The translations under genes and the position numbers were made by a program. Shown piece by piece: positions 23,378 to 33,667 of a stretch of 64,000 nucleotides of DNA. The stretch's first letter is position 1. The number at the start of each line of letters is the position of its first letter. This stretch comes from Rutpela maculata (Eukaryota > Arthropoda > Insecta > Coleoptera > Cerambycidae): NCBI GenBank assembly GCA_936432065.2, contig OW386285.2, positions 369,521,249-369,585,248 of the forward strand, written 5' to 3'. The notes under the pieces are model-generated. The model did not search any database. It was not told the origin of the DNA and saw only the letters and a list, made by a program, of their open reading frames with translations.

Positions 23378-25126
23378 GATTAATTTCTTTATCTACGTAA
23401 ATTACGGTTTATAAGTAAAATCCTGAAACACGTCGATTTTTCACGACATTTTTCGAGCATAATTTTACCCCCCCCCCCTTTCAACCCCCTTGGAGTGACA
23501 GCTACCCCTTTAAAATTTTTAAATGGAACGAGGGTGCGAGTGATAGCTCATTTGAAAGGGTTTTTAATTCTCTATGCAGCACTATAAGGTTTTTTGAATT
23601 TTGTATATTCTTCATCAAGAAAATTAAATTTGAAAATTTTAAAATATATTTGTAGTGACTATTCAATTTAAATGTATCGTTTTCTCTGATATGTTAAAAG
23701 AAACATTTTCTTTCTTTGCTACATCTGTGCAAACTTATCATTCTAGTTATTTATCTCTGATTGTCAAGTTGATTATTATTTTAACAATGAGTCTTTCGGA
23801 TACCCAAAGAATTATTTTAATATTATTAGGATGTGGGGATAAAACAAGAACGTAGAAACAGGTATGCGAAATCTTCAATACTAACTATCCTGATCGTCGT
23901 ATTTCTCAGTCTACGATTGGTAAAATGGAAAAAAAAAATCGTGAATTTGGAAATGTCACAAAAATTCCTAAATCTGGTAGAAAACGCATTTTAGACGTTG
24001 AAAATAGATTAGGTATTCAAGATAATCCACATAAACCAACAAGACAAATTGCCGCCGATAATTATGTTAGTAAAACGTCCATATTGCGTCTTCTAAAAAA
24101 AGAAAAATACCGCCCATATAAAATTCATTTGATTCAAGAATTTAACGACGATGACCCTGATCGCCGATTGGAATTTTGCGAAATCATGGCAAATAGATGC
24201 CAAGATGATGCGTTATTTATAAAAAACATTACTTTTTCTGATGAAGCAACATTTGTCTAAAATGGAACAGTCAACAAACAGAACTGTAGATACTGGAGTA
24301 CAGAAAATCCACATTGGATGATGGAGGTCAGTACTCAATATCCTGAGAAGGTGAACGTTTGGGCTGGAATTAGAAATTCTCAAATTATCGGACCATATTT
24401 CTTTGAGAGCACATTAACTGGCGCGCCTTACTTTGATTTCTTGCAAAATTTCTTAGTTTCGAAGTTAAAAAGACTTTTTCCAGATAATGACCCTAATGAA
24501 ATCGATAGAAATATTTGGTATCAGCAGGACGGAGCTACATCACATTTTACATTGGAAGTAAGAGCCTATCTCAATAAAGTTTTTCCCAATAGGTAGATTG
24601 GTAGACGCGGTGAAATTGAGGGACCTGCCCGTTCTCCCGATTTGACGCCGCTTGATTTTTTTATGGTATTATTTAAAATCGAAAGTCTACTTCAAAGACC
24701 AAATAATGGCGATGATTTAAAAAGAGAGAATAAGGCAAGAAATTAATCAAATCACCCCGGAAACGATACAAAATATTTTATAAGAATTTCAGCAACGCCT
24801 TATTATTATCATTGTCAAGAAGCAACGGGTGCCCAGTTTGAACATTTGATTTAAACTGTTTCATATTCTTTTGTTTACTTAGTGGCATTAAAATTGTATT
24901 ATTTTTCAATAAAGAAATTAGAAAAATTCAAAAAACCTTATATTGCTGGATAGAGAATTAAAAACCCTTTCGATGAACACGCACCTTCGTTCCATTTAAA
25001 AATTTTAAAGAGGTAGCTGTCACTCCAAGGGGGTTAAAGAAATTATGCTCAAAAATGTCATTTCAGAATTAAACGTGTTTCAAAATTTTACTTATAAATT
25101 GTAAATTACATAGATAATGAATTTAT
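23378..25126 (+). mobile_element. DD41D mariner with inverted repeats of about 200 bp
   Basis: The sequence from about 23378 inward to 23620 is matched, reversed and complemented, by 25126 back to about 24925. Shared blocks include TTATAAGTAAAAT, CTTGGAGTGACAGCTACC and AGGGTTTTTAATTCTCTAT. A C-homopolymer (23469-23478) has expanded in the left arm only. Between the arms lies one transposase gene with a few stops. Long arms are shared with the 11.96-kb mariner, though the arm sequences differ. Confidence 0.8.
23787..24849 (+). pseudogene. Mariner DD41D transposase with few inactivating changes
   Basis: The ATG at 23787 opens MSLSDTQRIILILLGCG. One frame is kept for most of the gene with in-frame stops at 23853, 24258 and 24594, then a shift near 24655 within a T-run, and a stop at 24847. 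Order of parts: N-terminal helix-turn-helix (RISQSTIGKME, TRQIAADNYVSKTSILRLLKK), first catalytic motif FSDEATF, ENPHWMMEVSTQ, second motif IWYQQDGATSHF, third RSPDLTPLDFF, then LKSKVYFKDQ. All three acidic catalytic residues are still present; 41 residues separate the last two by my count. The length is about 350 codons, normal for the family. It is inactive but recently so. Confidence 0.82.
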
Positions 25127-25413
25127 CCGTTACTAATGGACCACTGTATATTATGCGGTGGCTTGTTTGCTGGTGGATGCCACCTTTTTTAAGGGGGTGG
25201 CATCAACAAAATAATGAAAGTAACGCATTTGGCGACGAAATTTTTGAAAAAATTTGTATGCACCAAATTTGTTCACCTAATTACGCTCCTTTTTTGTCTA
25301 CTTGCATACCTCTACCTCATACAGATGTAGTTTTGCTTTTCTTATATACTATTTGCTCAGAGTATGCCAGTATATTAAATAATACAGACATTTATTCATA
25401 TATTTAGGATCAT

Positions 25414-26648
25414 TAGGCCCTTGAGGTAAACATGAAAAAGGCAAAAAGCCCAAAAATTCAATGACTGAACCGCAAGACATCTTTCCCCAGCATTCGAGGC
25501 GTTGAACACAATGGTGACAATATTTTCCTACTACCCTTCACCCACACCTAAACCGGAAAAACCACCCTTTTTCTGATTTTCCAGTGCTAGACTTGCGAGG
25601 CTTGTCGGATTGTTTTTTTTTTGTCAATTCGAATAAGATAAGTAAAGTAACCCACCCCCCGGAAACTACCCCCACCCCCAATAAGGAAATACTACGAAAA
25701 GCCTGGCTTTTAAATAAGAATATAAATCCGGTACTGGGGATGGAAAACGGATTTTTACAACCAAAATTCTCTTCAGAGAAAGTCATTCCAGGTTCATTTT
25801 TTAAGCAAAATAATTGTACTTGTAAGGATGGATGTGTTAAGCGATGTGGCTGTAAAAAACTAGGTACTAAATGTAGATCATTCTGTAAAAACTGTAAATT
25901 TAATTCCAGAAATAATAATGTCTGATGATAATGGTAATGATGATAATTCTAGTGATGTTGATAGTGACGATGAAGATGTTTATGCATGTAATGTGATGTC
26001 CATTTCGTCTCGGACGATCAATACGATTCTATTTGTAAGCGACGAAAGATCTATTAACATAGAATAAGAATTGTATATAATGAACCAGATGTAATGAATG
26101 ATCATTGAATTGATGGAAACAAGGATATTTTTACATATATAATCAATGAAAAAACAAAAATATCTATAGATACCAATGACCCGTCTCAATTAATTCCTTA
26201 CAAACCACTGAAGGAAAGTTCACTTCGTGTAAAGGCTGCTCTAACTCCCGGGTTGGTTAGGTCTCGTCTCATCGAGGATTACTTATTTTATTCGAATTGA
26301 TGAGAAACAATCCTATCTGACAAGCCCTCGCAAGCCTAGCATCGGAAAATCGGAAAAGGGGGGTAGTTCTTCCGGTTTAGTGGGTGAAGGGTAGGTCGGG
26401 AAATATTGTCACCATCGTGTTTCCCGCCCTGATTTTCGTTGTTTTCGTGGCAAAAATACCCGATCCGACAAGCCCTCGCAAGCCTAGCACCGGAAAATCG
26501 GAGAAAGGGGTGGTTTTCTGGTTAAAGGGTAGTGAGAGAAGGATAGGTCGGAAAATATAGTCACCATCGTATTCTCTGCCTTTGGAAGCCAGGGAAAGAT
26601 GTCTTGAGCCAGTCACTTTTGGGGTTAAAGCTTTACCTCAAAGGACTA
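25414..26648 (+). mobile_element. Transposon encoding a CXC cysteine-rich protein
   Basis: The left end TAGGCCCTTGAGGTAAA and the right end (reverse-complemented TAGTCCTTTGAGGTAAA) form inverted termini; similarity extends about 190 bp inward, including CAAGACATCTTTCCC and GGCTTGCGAGGG-type blocks. CAT flanks both ends (25411-25413 and 26649-26651), a possible 3-bp target duplication. The inner half of the right arm is present twice (about 26318-26440 and 26460-26600). A coding remnant lies between. The superfamily is not recognised. Confidence 0.65.
25620..26067 (+). pseudogene. CXC-domain protein fragment with acidic tail
   Basis: Plus-strand reading from about 25620 passes ILRKAWLLNKNINPVLGMEN and reaches a compact cysteine cluster, NCTCKDGCVKRCGCKKLGTK followed by CRSFCKNC (about 25815-25904). 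The spacing is like tesmin/TSO1 CXC units, which bind zinc and DNA, and like cysteine tails of some transposon proteins. A stop follows at 25923, but the next frame (ATG at 25918, stop at 26065) continues with a strongly acidic stretch, SDDNGNDDNSSDVDSDDEDV, suggesting a single frameshift in one original reading frame. The catalytic part of the protein is missing, so its enzyme class is unknown. Confidence 0.55.
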
Positions 26649-26651
26649 CAT

Positions 26652-28068
26652 AGCTATAAAGGATACTGGATTAAAATAATATTTGAATCAATATTATGAT
26701 CGCTTTTCATATTTTAATTATATCCCTGTACCTTATATCATTATTTTTGTTACTTAATTGGATTTTTCTGTCTGAAATGTTGGGTTGAAATAAAAAAAAG
26801 TAAGAAAAAACGATAACAACCCTTAAACAATCAACATGTTGAAAATATGGCATCATAGTTTTCGCGAACTCCTTTATTTGCAAAGAAAAATGACACATAT
26901 TTTTTACTTTTATTTTATGAGATTTTATGCATTTTTTATAAAAATTGATTTAATTTTACCTACTTCCATTGTCTTTTATAGGTACTTTTATCATCTGAAA
27001 GAGGTTCTTTAATTTGCTTTCTTTCAAATAAAATAAATGAAGTTGGTTTCCCACCCTCCTATTACTTCTTTCGTTGTTTCTTTAATTATGTCTTCCATAA
27101 TCGTTTTCTTCTAGAGGGTTAACTTTAATAACTTTGAACGCCTCCCTATAGTTTTAGGCCACATTATCTTAGGTGGATAAAGCTCTCGCAGTTAATTAAA
27201 AAATGCAAATAACCACTATATTATTTTTAATTATTTACATTTTTAAAGTAAATGATGTATATAATCAAATAATTGGAGGTGTTATAAACTTCTTTAATAA
27301 TAGTGGCATCAAATTATACAGGATATCTAATACTTACAAATATTTTGCACGTTGATATGTTGGCCCAAAGAAGTGATAAGTTCCTTACAATGTTTTTTCT
27401 AACTCACTGCTATGTTTTCACGTTAAACAGTAGGATTACAGACAGGAGACAGAAGAGACAAGGATATCGTGCTCACTTGTCATTGCGCTCATTGTAATTG
27501 CATGACATCTGTATGACACCTGTATTACCAAATAAATAAATATATCCTAAAACTTTTTCTGTTTCTAATTCACATGCCTTGCCAGACGTTTTGTGATTCA
27601 TGAAAATTATCCTACTTGACCTCCGCTTGCTGCATAGCACGTCTGGTGGTGTCTTAAAATATTGCGCAAATTTTAAATATCATAAATATTGTTAATAAAA
27701 ATAAATGGTGAGATAAATAATCGGCATTTAAAAAGTTCAGTGTTCATTCTGTTACAATATGATATTGCCCATAATGCACTTCTCAGTATGTTATAAGTAT
27801 ACACTTGTATTCAAACGGTATTGAACCAAATAATAATTTTAATGACGAATTATATAAAATATTGCAGTTATTAAAAAATGAATATCTTGTATTTCTGCTT
27901 ACATCATTGTTATAAAATATTATTTTGGGTATTCAGCAGATAACTTTCAAGGAAATCATTCGTTCCTTTCATATATTATTGATCTAAATCTGATCAAGCT
28001 AGAATATCAACGAGTAGTCCTCTTACAAACAAACTTGTCAATTTCTTTATACATTTACTATGTCTAAC
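26652..28068. other. AT-rich stretch with one weak interspersed repeat
   Basis: At about 27570-27640 a segment with CCAGACGTTTTGTGATTCATG resembles segments near 50640 and 52000, so it is a fragment of a dispersed repeat. No gene is supported elsewhere in the interval. Confidence 0.4.
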
Positions 28069-28346
28069 ATTCAATATGAAAAACAAGAAAATAACCATTC
28101 TTTCTATATATTGAAGATCTAAGTCTGATCATGCCAATATATTGTCAGAAATCCACCCTTAAGAGGAAATCTTTCAAGCATCTCTAGCCCTACCTAGAGG
28201 ATACTCCATTCAATACGATAAACAAGAAAATAACCATTCTTTCTATATATTGAAGATCTAAGTCTGATCATGCCAATATATTATCAGAAATCCACCCTTG
28301 CGAGGAAATCTTTCAAGTAACTCTAGCCCTACCTAGAGGATACTAC
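28069..28346. repeat. 139-bp tandem repeat, two copies
   Basis: Copy 1 (28069-28207) and copy 2 (28208-28346) share ATTCAATA, CAAGAAAATAACCATTCTTT, AAGTCTGATCATGCCAATAT and CCCTACCTAGAGGATACT in the same order. A weaker third copy may precede at about 27930-28068. Copy 2 overlaps the left arm of the following hairpin. Confidence 0.85.
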
Positions 28347-28525
28347 ATCACAAACAAACATTAGTTACATTTCAAAGCCATTTCATTGTGCTTTTCAGTA
28401 GTTCTTGGCTTTGAAATGTAACTAATGTTTGTTTGTGACGTAGTATCCTCTAGGTAGGGCTAGAGTTACTTGAAAGATTTCCTCGCAAGGGTGGATTTCT
28501 GATAATATATTGGCATGATCAGACT
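28261..28525. repeat. Near-perfect 120-bp hairpin with 25-nt loop
   Basis: 28261-28380 and 28406-28525 are reverse complements with a single mismatch (CTACATCAC against CTACGTCAC) by direct comparison. The loop is 28381-28405. The outer 86 bp of the arms derive from the 139-bp tandem unit, so the right arm is an inverted duplication of the end of the array. Confidence 0.93.
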
Positions 28526-30102
28526 ATCACCGTATCGGAAAAGAATTTCTCAGAGCCAGCTTTGTGTCACGTGCGTTACGTCGATTGGACAGGCTAGGCA
28601 TGAAGATAAAGGTGATTGGCTCTGTACCTAGTGATTTATAATAACTCACGCATTATAACTCACGCTATTTGTTTATGGATACTATTAATTGTTCAAAATC
28701 AGTTCATTAATTAGAACATAACCTAATAAGAGTAGATAAAATATATTTTTCGTGTATTTCATGGAAAAGAGAGTCTTTTGTCTATAAAAAAACAGTGAAG
28801 AATAGCGAACTTTTTCCACTTGGCAATACTTTTCTTCATAGAAACACTGCTCTTTACCGTTCTTCTGACGGTTAAACATTCTTGTTAAAGTATTTACGTT
28901 ATTCTCAAATCTCTCCTCAACATATTCCTCGGCAACGGTACTCAAATACCATTCTCCTGTACTGGATGATGAAATAACGAATATTCAGTTCCACTATTGG
29001 GGTCAGTTATTTCAAAGTCCAGCACAGCTCAACTTGTTGTTTTATTAATTAGTGAAATATTAATGAATAGGTAAGCATCAATTGTAAAACTAGGGTAAGA
29101 CACATTATTATTAGTTTAAGAAACAGTTGGTATGTAGACACCGACGAAACACATGTACATTTCGGAATAAACAGGTTTTATATAATTCTTGTGTATAATT
29201 TGGATTGAGCCCACCAAAATAAATTATTACCATGCCTTTTCAACTTTCCACTGTGGCAAATAAAATTGTAATTCCCATTGTTACTCAGTGGCGTCCTGGC
29301 AAATTTTAGTTGGGTCCGCGATTTGGGCTTAGAAGGGCCCAATTTTTTTCTTTGCAGTGAGGAGAATTTCAAAATTCAAACTGATATTTTTCATATCGCC
29401 TGCCGTATTTCTTTCAGGCAGATGAGTAAAGCCAGGAGTGCAATCTATTTCCTTGTACGGTCCTTATGACGCTCATGCCTCCCAGTTAATATTATTTATT
29501 GTTAAAAAATGTCATATTACTGAGAAAATCGAAATACCTAATTCATATATTAAAAAATATTTATTTACAAAAAATAAACATATATATTCTTTGGATTAAA
29601 ATATATTAAGTAACAAGTAATCAGTTAAAAAATTTGAAAAAAAAAAAATATATAAATAATTAATTTCATAAAACAAATAAAAATCACCTTCGAGTTGTAA
29701 ATCACAGAAAAGGATGATATAAGTAATAATAATAATTGATTAGCTTGGTTGTTTAGGGTTTGGGTCCCGGGTCTCGTGTCTCGAAGTCCCGGGACTTTCC
29801 CCAAATTTAATTGTCTCGTGTCCCGGGACTTTCGGGTCGAGACTCGAGACACGCTTGTAATAATTTTATTAACAAAAGATCATAATAAGCTTCATTAGTT
29901 CAGGCTTCCCGCACTCTGTCACTTAGATGGCGAGTAATTACTTGATACTCGTACGTACGTAACTTACTATACACAATAAAACCGATATCTATTGAAAACA
30001 AGAGAGTGTTCCCTTTCCGGAGGCATTATTACAAAAATCAGAAAAGGATTGTCGGACAAAGTTATTAATGCACAAATTTTTTTAAAAGAATATTTTATTA
30101 AA

Positions 30103-30263
30103 TGTCATAAATAAGTTATTAATATTTATGAATACGCATGGTTCCAATTAGTATTTTTTGTATTAGCTGTTTATGTTATCTGTTATTTCTTTACTTGTTT
30201 TTTATTACTTGTCTATTTTCTTGAAATAAAACCAGTCTGAAATTAAACCTTGTATTTATCACA
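30103..30263 (+). repeat. Possible 5' LTR of the gag-bearing retroelement
   Basis: The segment ends TATCACA directly before TGGCGCTGCGAAC, which looks like a tRNA primer-binding site, 61 bp upstream of the gag ATG. TG at 30103 is the nearest plausible LTR start. No matching 3' LTR was found, so the left limit is a guess. Confidence 0.3.
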
Positions 30264-30324
30264 TGGCGCTGCGAACAAAAAAGTTTTATTAAAAGTGAAA
30301 TGTAATAAGAATTTATTTTACAAA

Positions 30325-31191
30325 ATGAATCAAGATTATCGTGGAATTGCACCACTAGATATGAGTGGTAATGTTTCTGAAAATTGGAAATTTTGGATTC
30401 AAAAGTTTAAAAATTATTTGAGAGCAACAGAGTTGGATAAAAAGGACGAATATTTGCAGTGTGCACAACTACTGCAGTATATTGGAGATGAAGGAATGCG
30501 TGTGTTCAATACCTTCAAATTTAGTCCACCTGAAAAGGATAAAATAGACCCTCTTATACTCAAATTTAAGGAATTTTTCCAACCAAAAAAGAATTTGACC
30601 TACGAAAGGTACAGATTTATTAACAGAAAACAGATGGATGGTGAAAAAATACAACAATACGTTACAGATCTGAAAAATAAGGCCAGAAATTGTGAGTTAG
30701 GTGACCTAGAAGACAGTTTAACATGTTCTGTTTTAATTAGTGGTTTAGTTTCCATTGAATTAAAGTAAAGGTTACTAGAAGATGATGAAATTGATTTGGC
30801 TAAGGCAATACGTGTGTGTCAATCTGTCGAAGAGTCGAAAAAACAAGAAAAAGAAATGACTGAAGGAGCGGAGGTGTGCAGTGTTCAAAGTCGATCAACA
30901 TCGTTTCTAAACCGACCAGGCCAGAGCGGAAGATGTCAAAATTCACAGCGACCGTTTAGAGAATCACCAACTAGGCAAGCGACGTCGACAATGGGAAATC
31001 AAAATTTGATGGGACGCAATTCAAGTCAGCCAGCTCAACGATTTGGAAATTCTTGCTTTAGATGCGGTTATCAACATGTGAAAGGAAATTGTCCAGCTAT
31101 AGGTAAACAGTGTGGTGCTTGTGGTGTTTATAATCATTTTAAAAAAATGTGTAAAAATAACTTATTTATGACATTTCTCTTGTTCATTTAA
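30325..31191 (+). pseudogene. Ty3/gypsy-type Gag with one internal stop
   Basis: The ATG at 30325 opens MNQDYRGIAPLDMSGNVSEN. About 289 codons follow with one in-frame stop (30766-30768). The N-terminal two thirds match the capsid fold region of insect gypsy Gag (WIQKFKNYLRATEL, FFQPKKNLTYERYRF). The C-terminus holds two CCHC-type knuckles, CFRCGYQHVKGNC and CGACGVYNHFKKMC, used for RNA packaging. Protease and pol do not follow; at 31192 the sequence turns non-coding and then becomes the 28S fragment. Gag would assemble the retroelement particle. Confidence 0.82.
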
Positions 31192-31227
31192 AGATTAATA
31201 ATATTTTATTAAATTGGGAAAAAAGAC

Positions 31228-31548
31228 TAATTGATAGGGCAAGTGCGACTATCGCGGCGAACCGAGACCGCCTAGTAAAATCACATTGTTTTGAGCCTTT
31301 CCACTCTCGGAACTCCAAGAGTATCGTTGTCACCTTTGACTAGAAACGATATGGCCTTAGAGGCGTTCAGGCATAATCCCACGGATCGTAGCTTCGCACC
31401 ACCGCCCGCTCAAGCGAGTGCGTGAACCAAATGCCCGAATCTGCGGTTCCTCTCGTACTGAGCAGAATTACTATCGCAATGACGAATCATTAGTAGGGTA
31501 AAACTAACTTGTCTCACGACGGTATAAACCCAGCTCACGTTCCCTATT
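31228..31548 (-). rRNA. 28S rRNA fragment (3' region), pseudogene
   Basis: Read on the minus strand the segment begins near AATAGGGAACGTGAGCTGGG and continues through the highly conserved GTAATTCTGCTCAGTACGAG and GGGCATTTGGTTCACGCACT to GCACTTGCCCTATC. This is the 3' part of the large-subunit rRNA including the sarcin-ricin region. It is only about 320 bp of a roughly 4-kb gene, has a few changes at conserved positions, and lies inside a transposon, so it is a dispersed copy, not a working rRNA gene. Confidence 0.92.
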
Positions 31549-31926
31549 ATTTATTTATATGGCTAATGGCTAGAGACTAACTGATGAATATTATTGATTA
31601 ATATCATTACTTTTATTAAGTCTGTATTATGTTTTATAATTATAAGATTTTATTTCCAAAAAATGAATCTGTGTATGAGAATTAAACATAGCAATTGTTT
31701 AGACTTTAACTAACGTTAGAAATGTTAGAATTTGATTTTATGTTCAATAAATGTTGATTTTTACTAAAATGGCGATTTTATTGATACATCTCGCCAAAAA
31801 TGAACTCGATTCTAATTTTATTTTGAAAAGTCTCGAAGTCCCGGGACTTTGATCTTGCGATATCTCGTGTCCCGGGACTTTGAAAATGTCGAGACTTCCC
31901 AATCCCTATGGTTGTTGCTTCGTTTA

Positions 31927-32130
31927 TTACATAAGCAATGTTTTTTTCAACTCGTTAGACGATCGGGCAAAGCTGTTAATAATTTCCTCAACAGGAGGAA
32001 TCTTGTCATTCTCTACACTAATCAAGAAAAGTGATTCCAATAATTCTAGAGATATTGAAGATCTCAATCGAGTTTTAATTATTTTTAACTTGGAGAATGA
32101 CCGCTCGCAAGCTACTTCTTTCTGTACATG
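31927..32130 (-). pseudogene. hAT transposase, C-terminal dimerisation domain
   Basis: Minus-strand frame from 32130 to a stop at 31927. It contains ACERSFSKLKIIKTRLRSSI followed by SLELLESLFLISVEND, the conserved hAT C-terminal dimerisation motif, and ends FARSSNELKKTLLM. Relatives are annotated as zinc finger MYM-type protein 1-like in insects. The rest of the transposase is lost. It belongs to the outer hAT; the inner element inserted 18 bp past its stop. Confidence 0.82.
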
Positions 32131-32564
32131 AAAGGGTTAAAATAAACTTGTACATACAAGTTGCTGTATGCAGAGGCGTGAAAGTTCTACTTGTGCAGCA
32201 ATTTCATAACGCAAGGTATGCATTTTTTGCAATATGTTTTGCTTTCTTTTCGTATACAGATTTCCTTTCCTTTTGTCTTTTCTTATGCTTTTTTAGTAAT
32301 TTAAAAGGTAAGTTTCTTATTCTGTAGAAGGTAGCGACAAATTATAGACGATGTTGGAGAAATAAATAAGAGACAAATTACAAATTTTTCGATTGTTCAT
32401 TGCCATGTTTTATTAATCGGATGAGAGGCCCTAAAGGATCTAGGGCCCAGTCCGCGTTTGCGGACCCGCGGACCTAGCCAGGACGCCACTGTTGTTACTA
32501 CTGGCGTTTGGAAGATGTAAGTATTCCAAAATATTTCTCAGCATGCTGTAGAAAGTATTAATTT

Positions 32565-32790
32565 TTATTGGCTATTTTTATTTTCGATATAATGCAATTT
32601 CATTGATTTATTCACTTCTAAAGTAACTATAAAGACACGGTTTTCTCTGTTTTCGTGCGATGTAACAAAACAACCTGCATCTTCAATGTCGTCAGCTTTC
32701 AACATACGTAGTTCATCACTCCGAGATACACCATAGGGAGCAAAAGTTAATGAAACTTTAAAAGAAAATAAAGAATGCAGCAGGAGCTTC
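32565..32790 (-). pseudogene. Tyrosine-recombinase-like fragment (Crypton-like), tentative
   Basis: Minus-strand reading gives about 70 residues including FAPYGVSRSDELRMLKADDI and EDAGCFVTSHENRENRVFIV. In Crypton-type and phage-integrase-like insect proteins the first catalytic box reads G-x-RR-x-EL, followed by a LxxDDI stretch and a beta hairpin; the layout here fits, with SRSDEL at the arginine box. The later HxxR and tyrosine parts are absent, since a stop follows at 32565. Chance similarity cannot be excluded. Confidence 0.4.
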
Positions 32791-33118
32791 AGTCAAAAAC
32801 TTTATAACATGATACATTGTCGAGACCTTAGATTTTTTGCCACATATTCATTATTTTGACGTTTTAGGTATAACGCGTAACTTTATGTAAACTGAAATAT
32901 CTACAACTTCGTTAATTTATAACGTTCCCTTTAGCACGAAATAAGCTGATCACAATGTTGAGCATTTAAGAACCATTCATATACTGTAGAAATAGCAATG
33001 TAATTAATAAACAAGACTGACTTTCTCAAAAAGATGATATGATTATAGTCCGCAAGACGGCCGTATGAAACACGTCATCGAACATCCAATTAATTCTTGA
33101 TACATTCGAAAGAATATA

Positions 33119-33480
33119 TGTTATATAAAATTATACGCTTATTACTAAGACTTAGTCATAACAAACCTTCACGGGTATATCATATTACATGATAACGACT
33201 TTTCTTATTAATTGCTTATCTTCAAGATATCATATTACACCTTTGTTTCTCATAACTTGTGATGACTGCAGAACTGCAATTCCTTTGTTCTATATTTTGC
33301 TTACTCAGGTTCTGTATGTTATAAATATGACTAAACACGCTTTGTTGAATTAGTTATTAAACTCACTTAGAATGAAACACTTCTAATTATTATTATATTC
33401 CTTCTCCAAGAGCCAACGTTGGCTCCATTGAATAAATAAATCTTTTTTAAAAAGTCATTCATGTGAACCGTGATCTAACA
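33119..33480 (+). repeat. 5' LTR of the errantivirus element
   Basis: It has TG...CA termini and an AATAAATAAA polyadenylation-like signal near the 3' end (about 33430). A small palindrome, GCCAACGTTGGC, precedes that signal. Confidence 0.92.
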
Positions 33481-33481
33481 T

Positions 33482-33499
33482 TGGCGCAGTCGGTAGGAT
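33482..33499 (+). promoter_or_regulatory. Primer-binding site
   Basis: TGGCGCAGTCGGTAGGAT starts two bases past the LTR end. It matches the tRNA-primer site form common in gypsy-type insect elements and would prime minus-strand DNA synthesis. Confidence 0.8.
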
Positions 33500-33667
33500 C
33501 CGTAAACATCATCAGAACAAGAAGCCTAACTGGTAGTGAAGCGTAAGAGAACAAGGAGAACATCTGCAGAAGGTGCCTAAATAGTGCGTGTACATCTACG
33601 AGAACAAGGAGACCTTCCTCACTGGTGGTGGCGGATCCCAATCCCTTGACGGACGAAGAACCTACCC

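Larger units (their letters stand above)
29754..31908. mobile_element. hAT-like element nested in the outer hAT
   Basis: The left end is TAGGGTTTGGG and the right end, inverted, TAGGGATTGGGAAGTC; both ends carry GTCCCGGGACTTT blocks. TGGTTGTT flanks both sides (29746-29753 and 31909-31916), an 8-bp target duplication. It has no transposase of its own; the 2155-bp interior holds a gypsy gag remnant and a 28S rRNA fragment. Confidence 0.85.
29286..32491 (-). mobile_element. hAT transposon with 8-bp target duplication (outer)
   Basis: The ends read CAGTGGCGTCCTGGC and the inverse GCCAGGACGCCACTG. TTGTTACT flanks both sides (29278-29285 and 32492-32499), a perfect 8-bp duplication diagnostic of hAT. 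The C-terminal end of a hAT transposase survives on the minus strand at 31927-32130. A second hAT-like element inserted at 29754-31908. Confidence 0.9.

Noticed and set aside
28069..28525. CRISPR-like array
   Set aside because: Repeats are adjacent 139-bp units without spacers, in eukaryotic transposon-rich DNA.
31228..31548. Part of a working rDNA array
   Set aside because: Only about 320 bp, altered at conserved positions, and inside a transposon.
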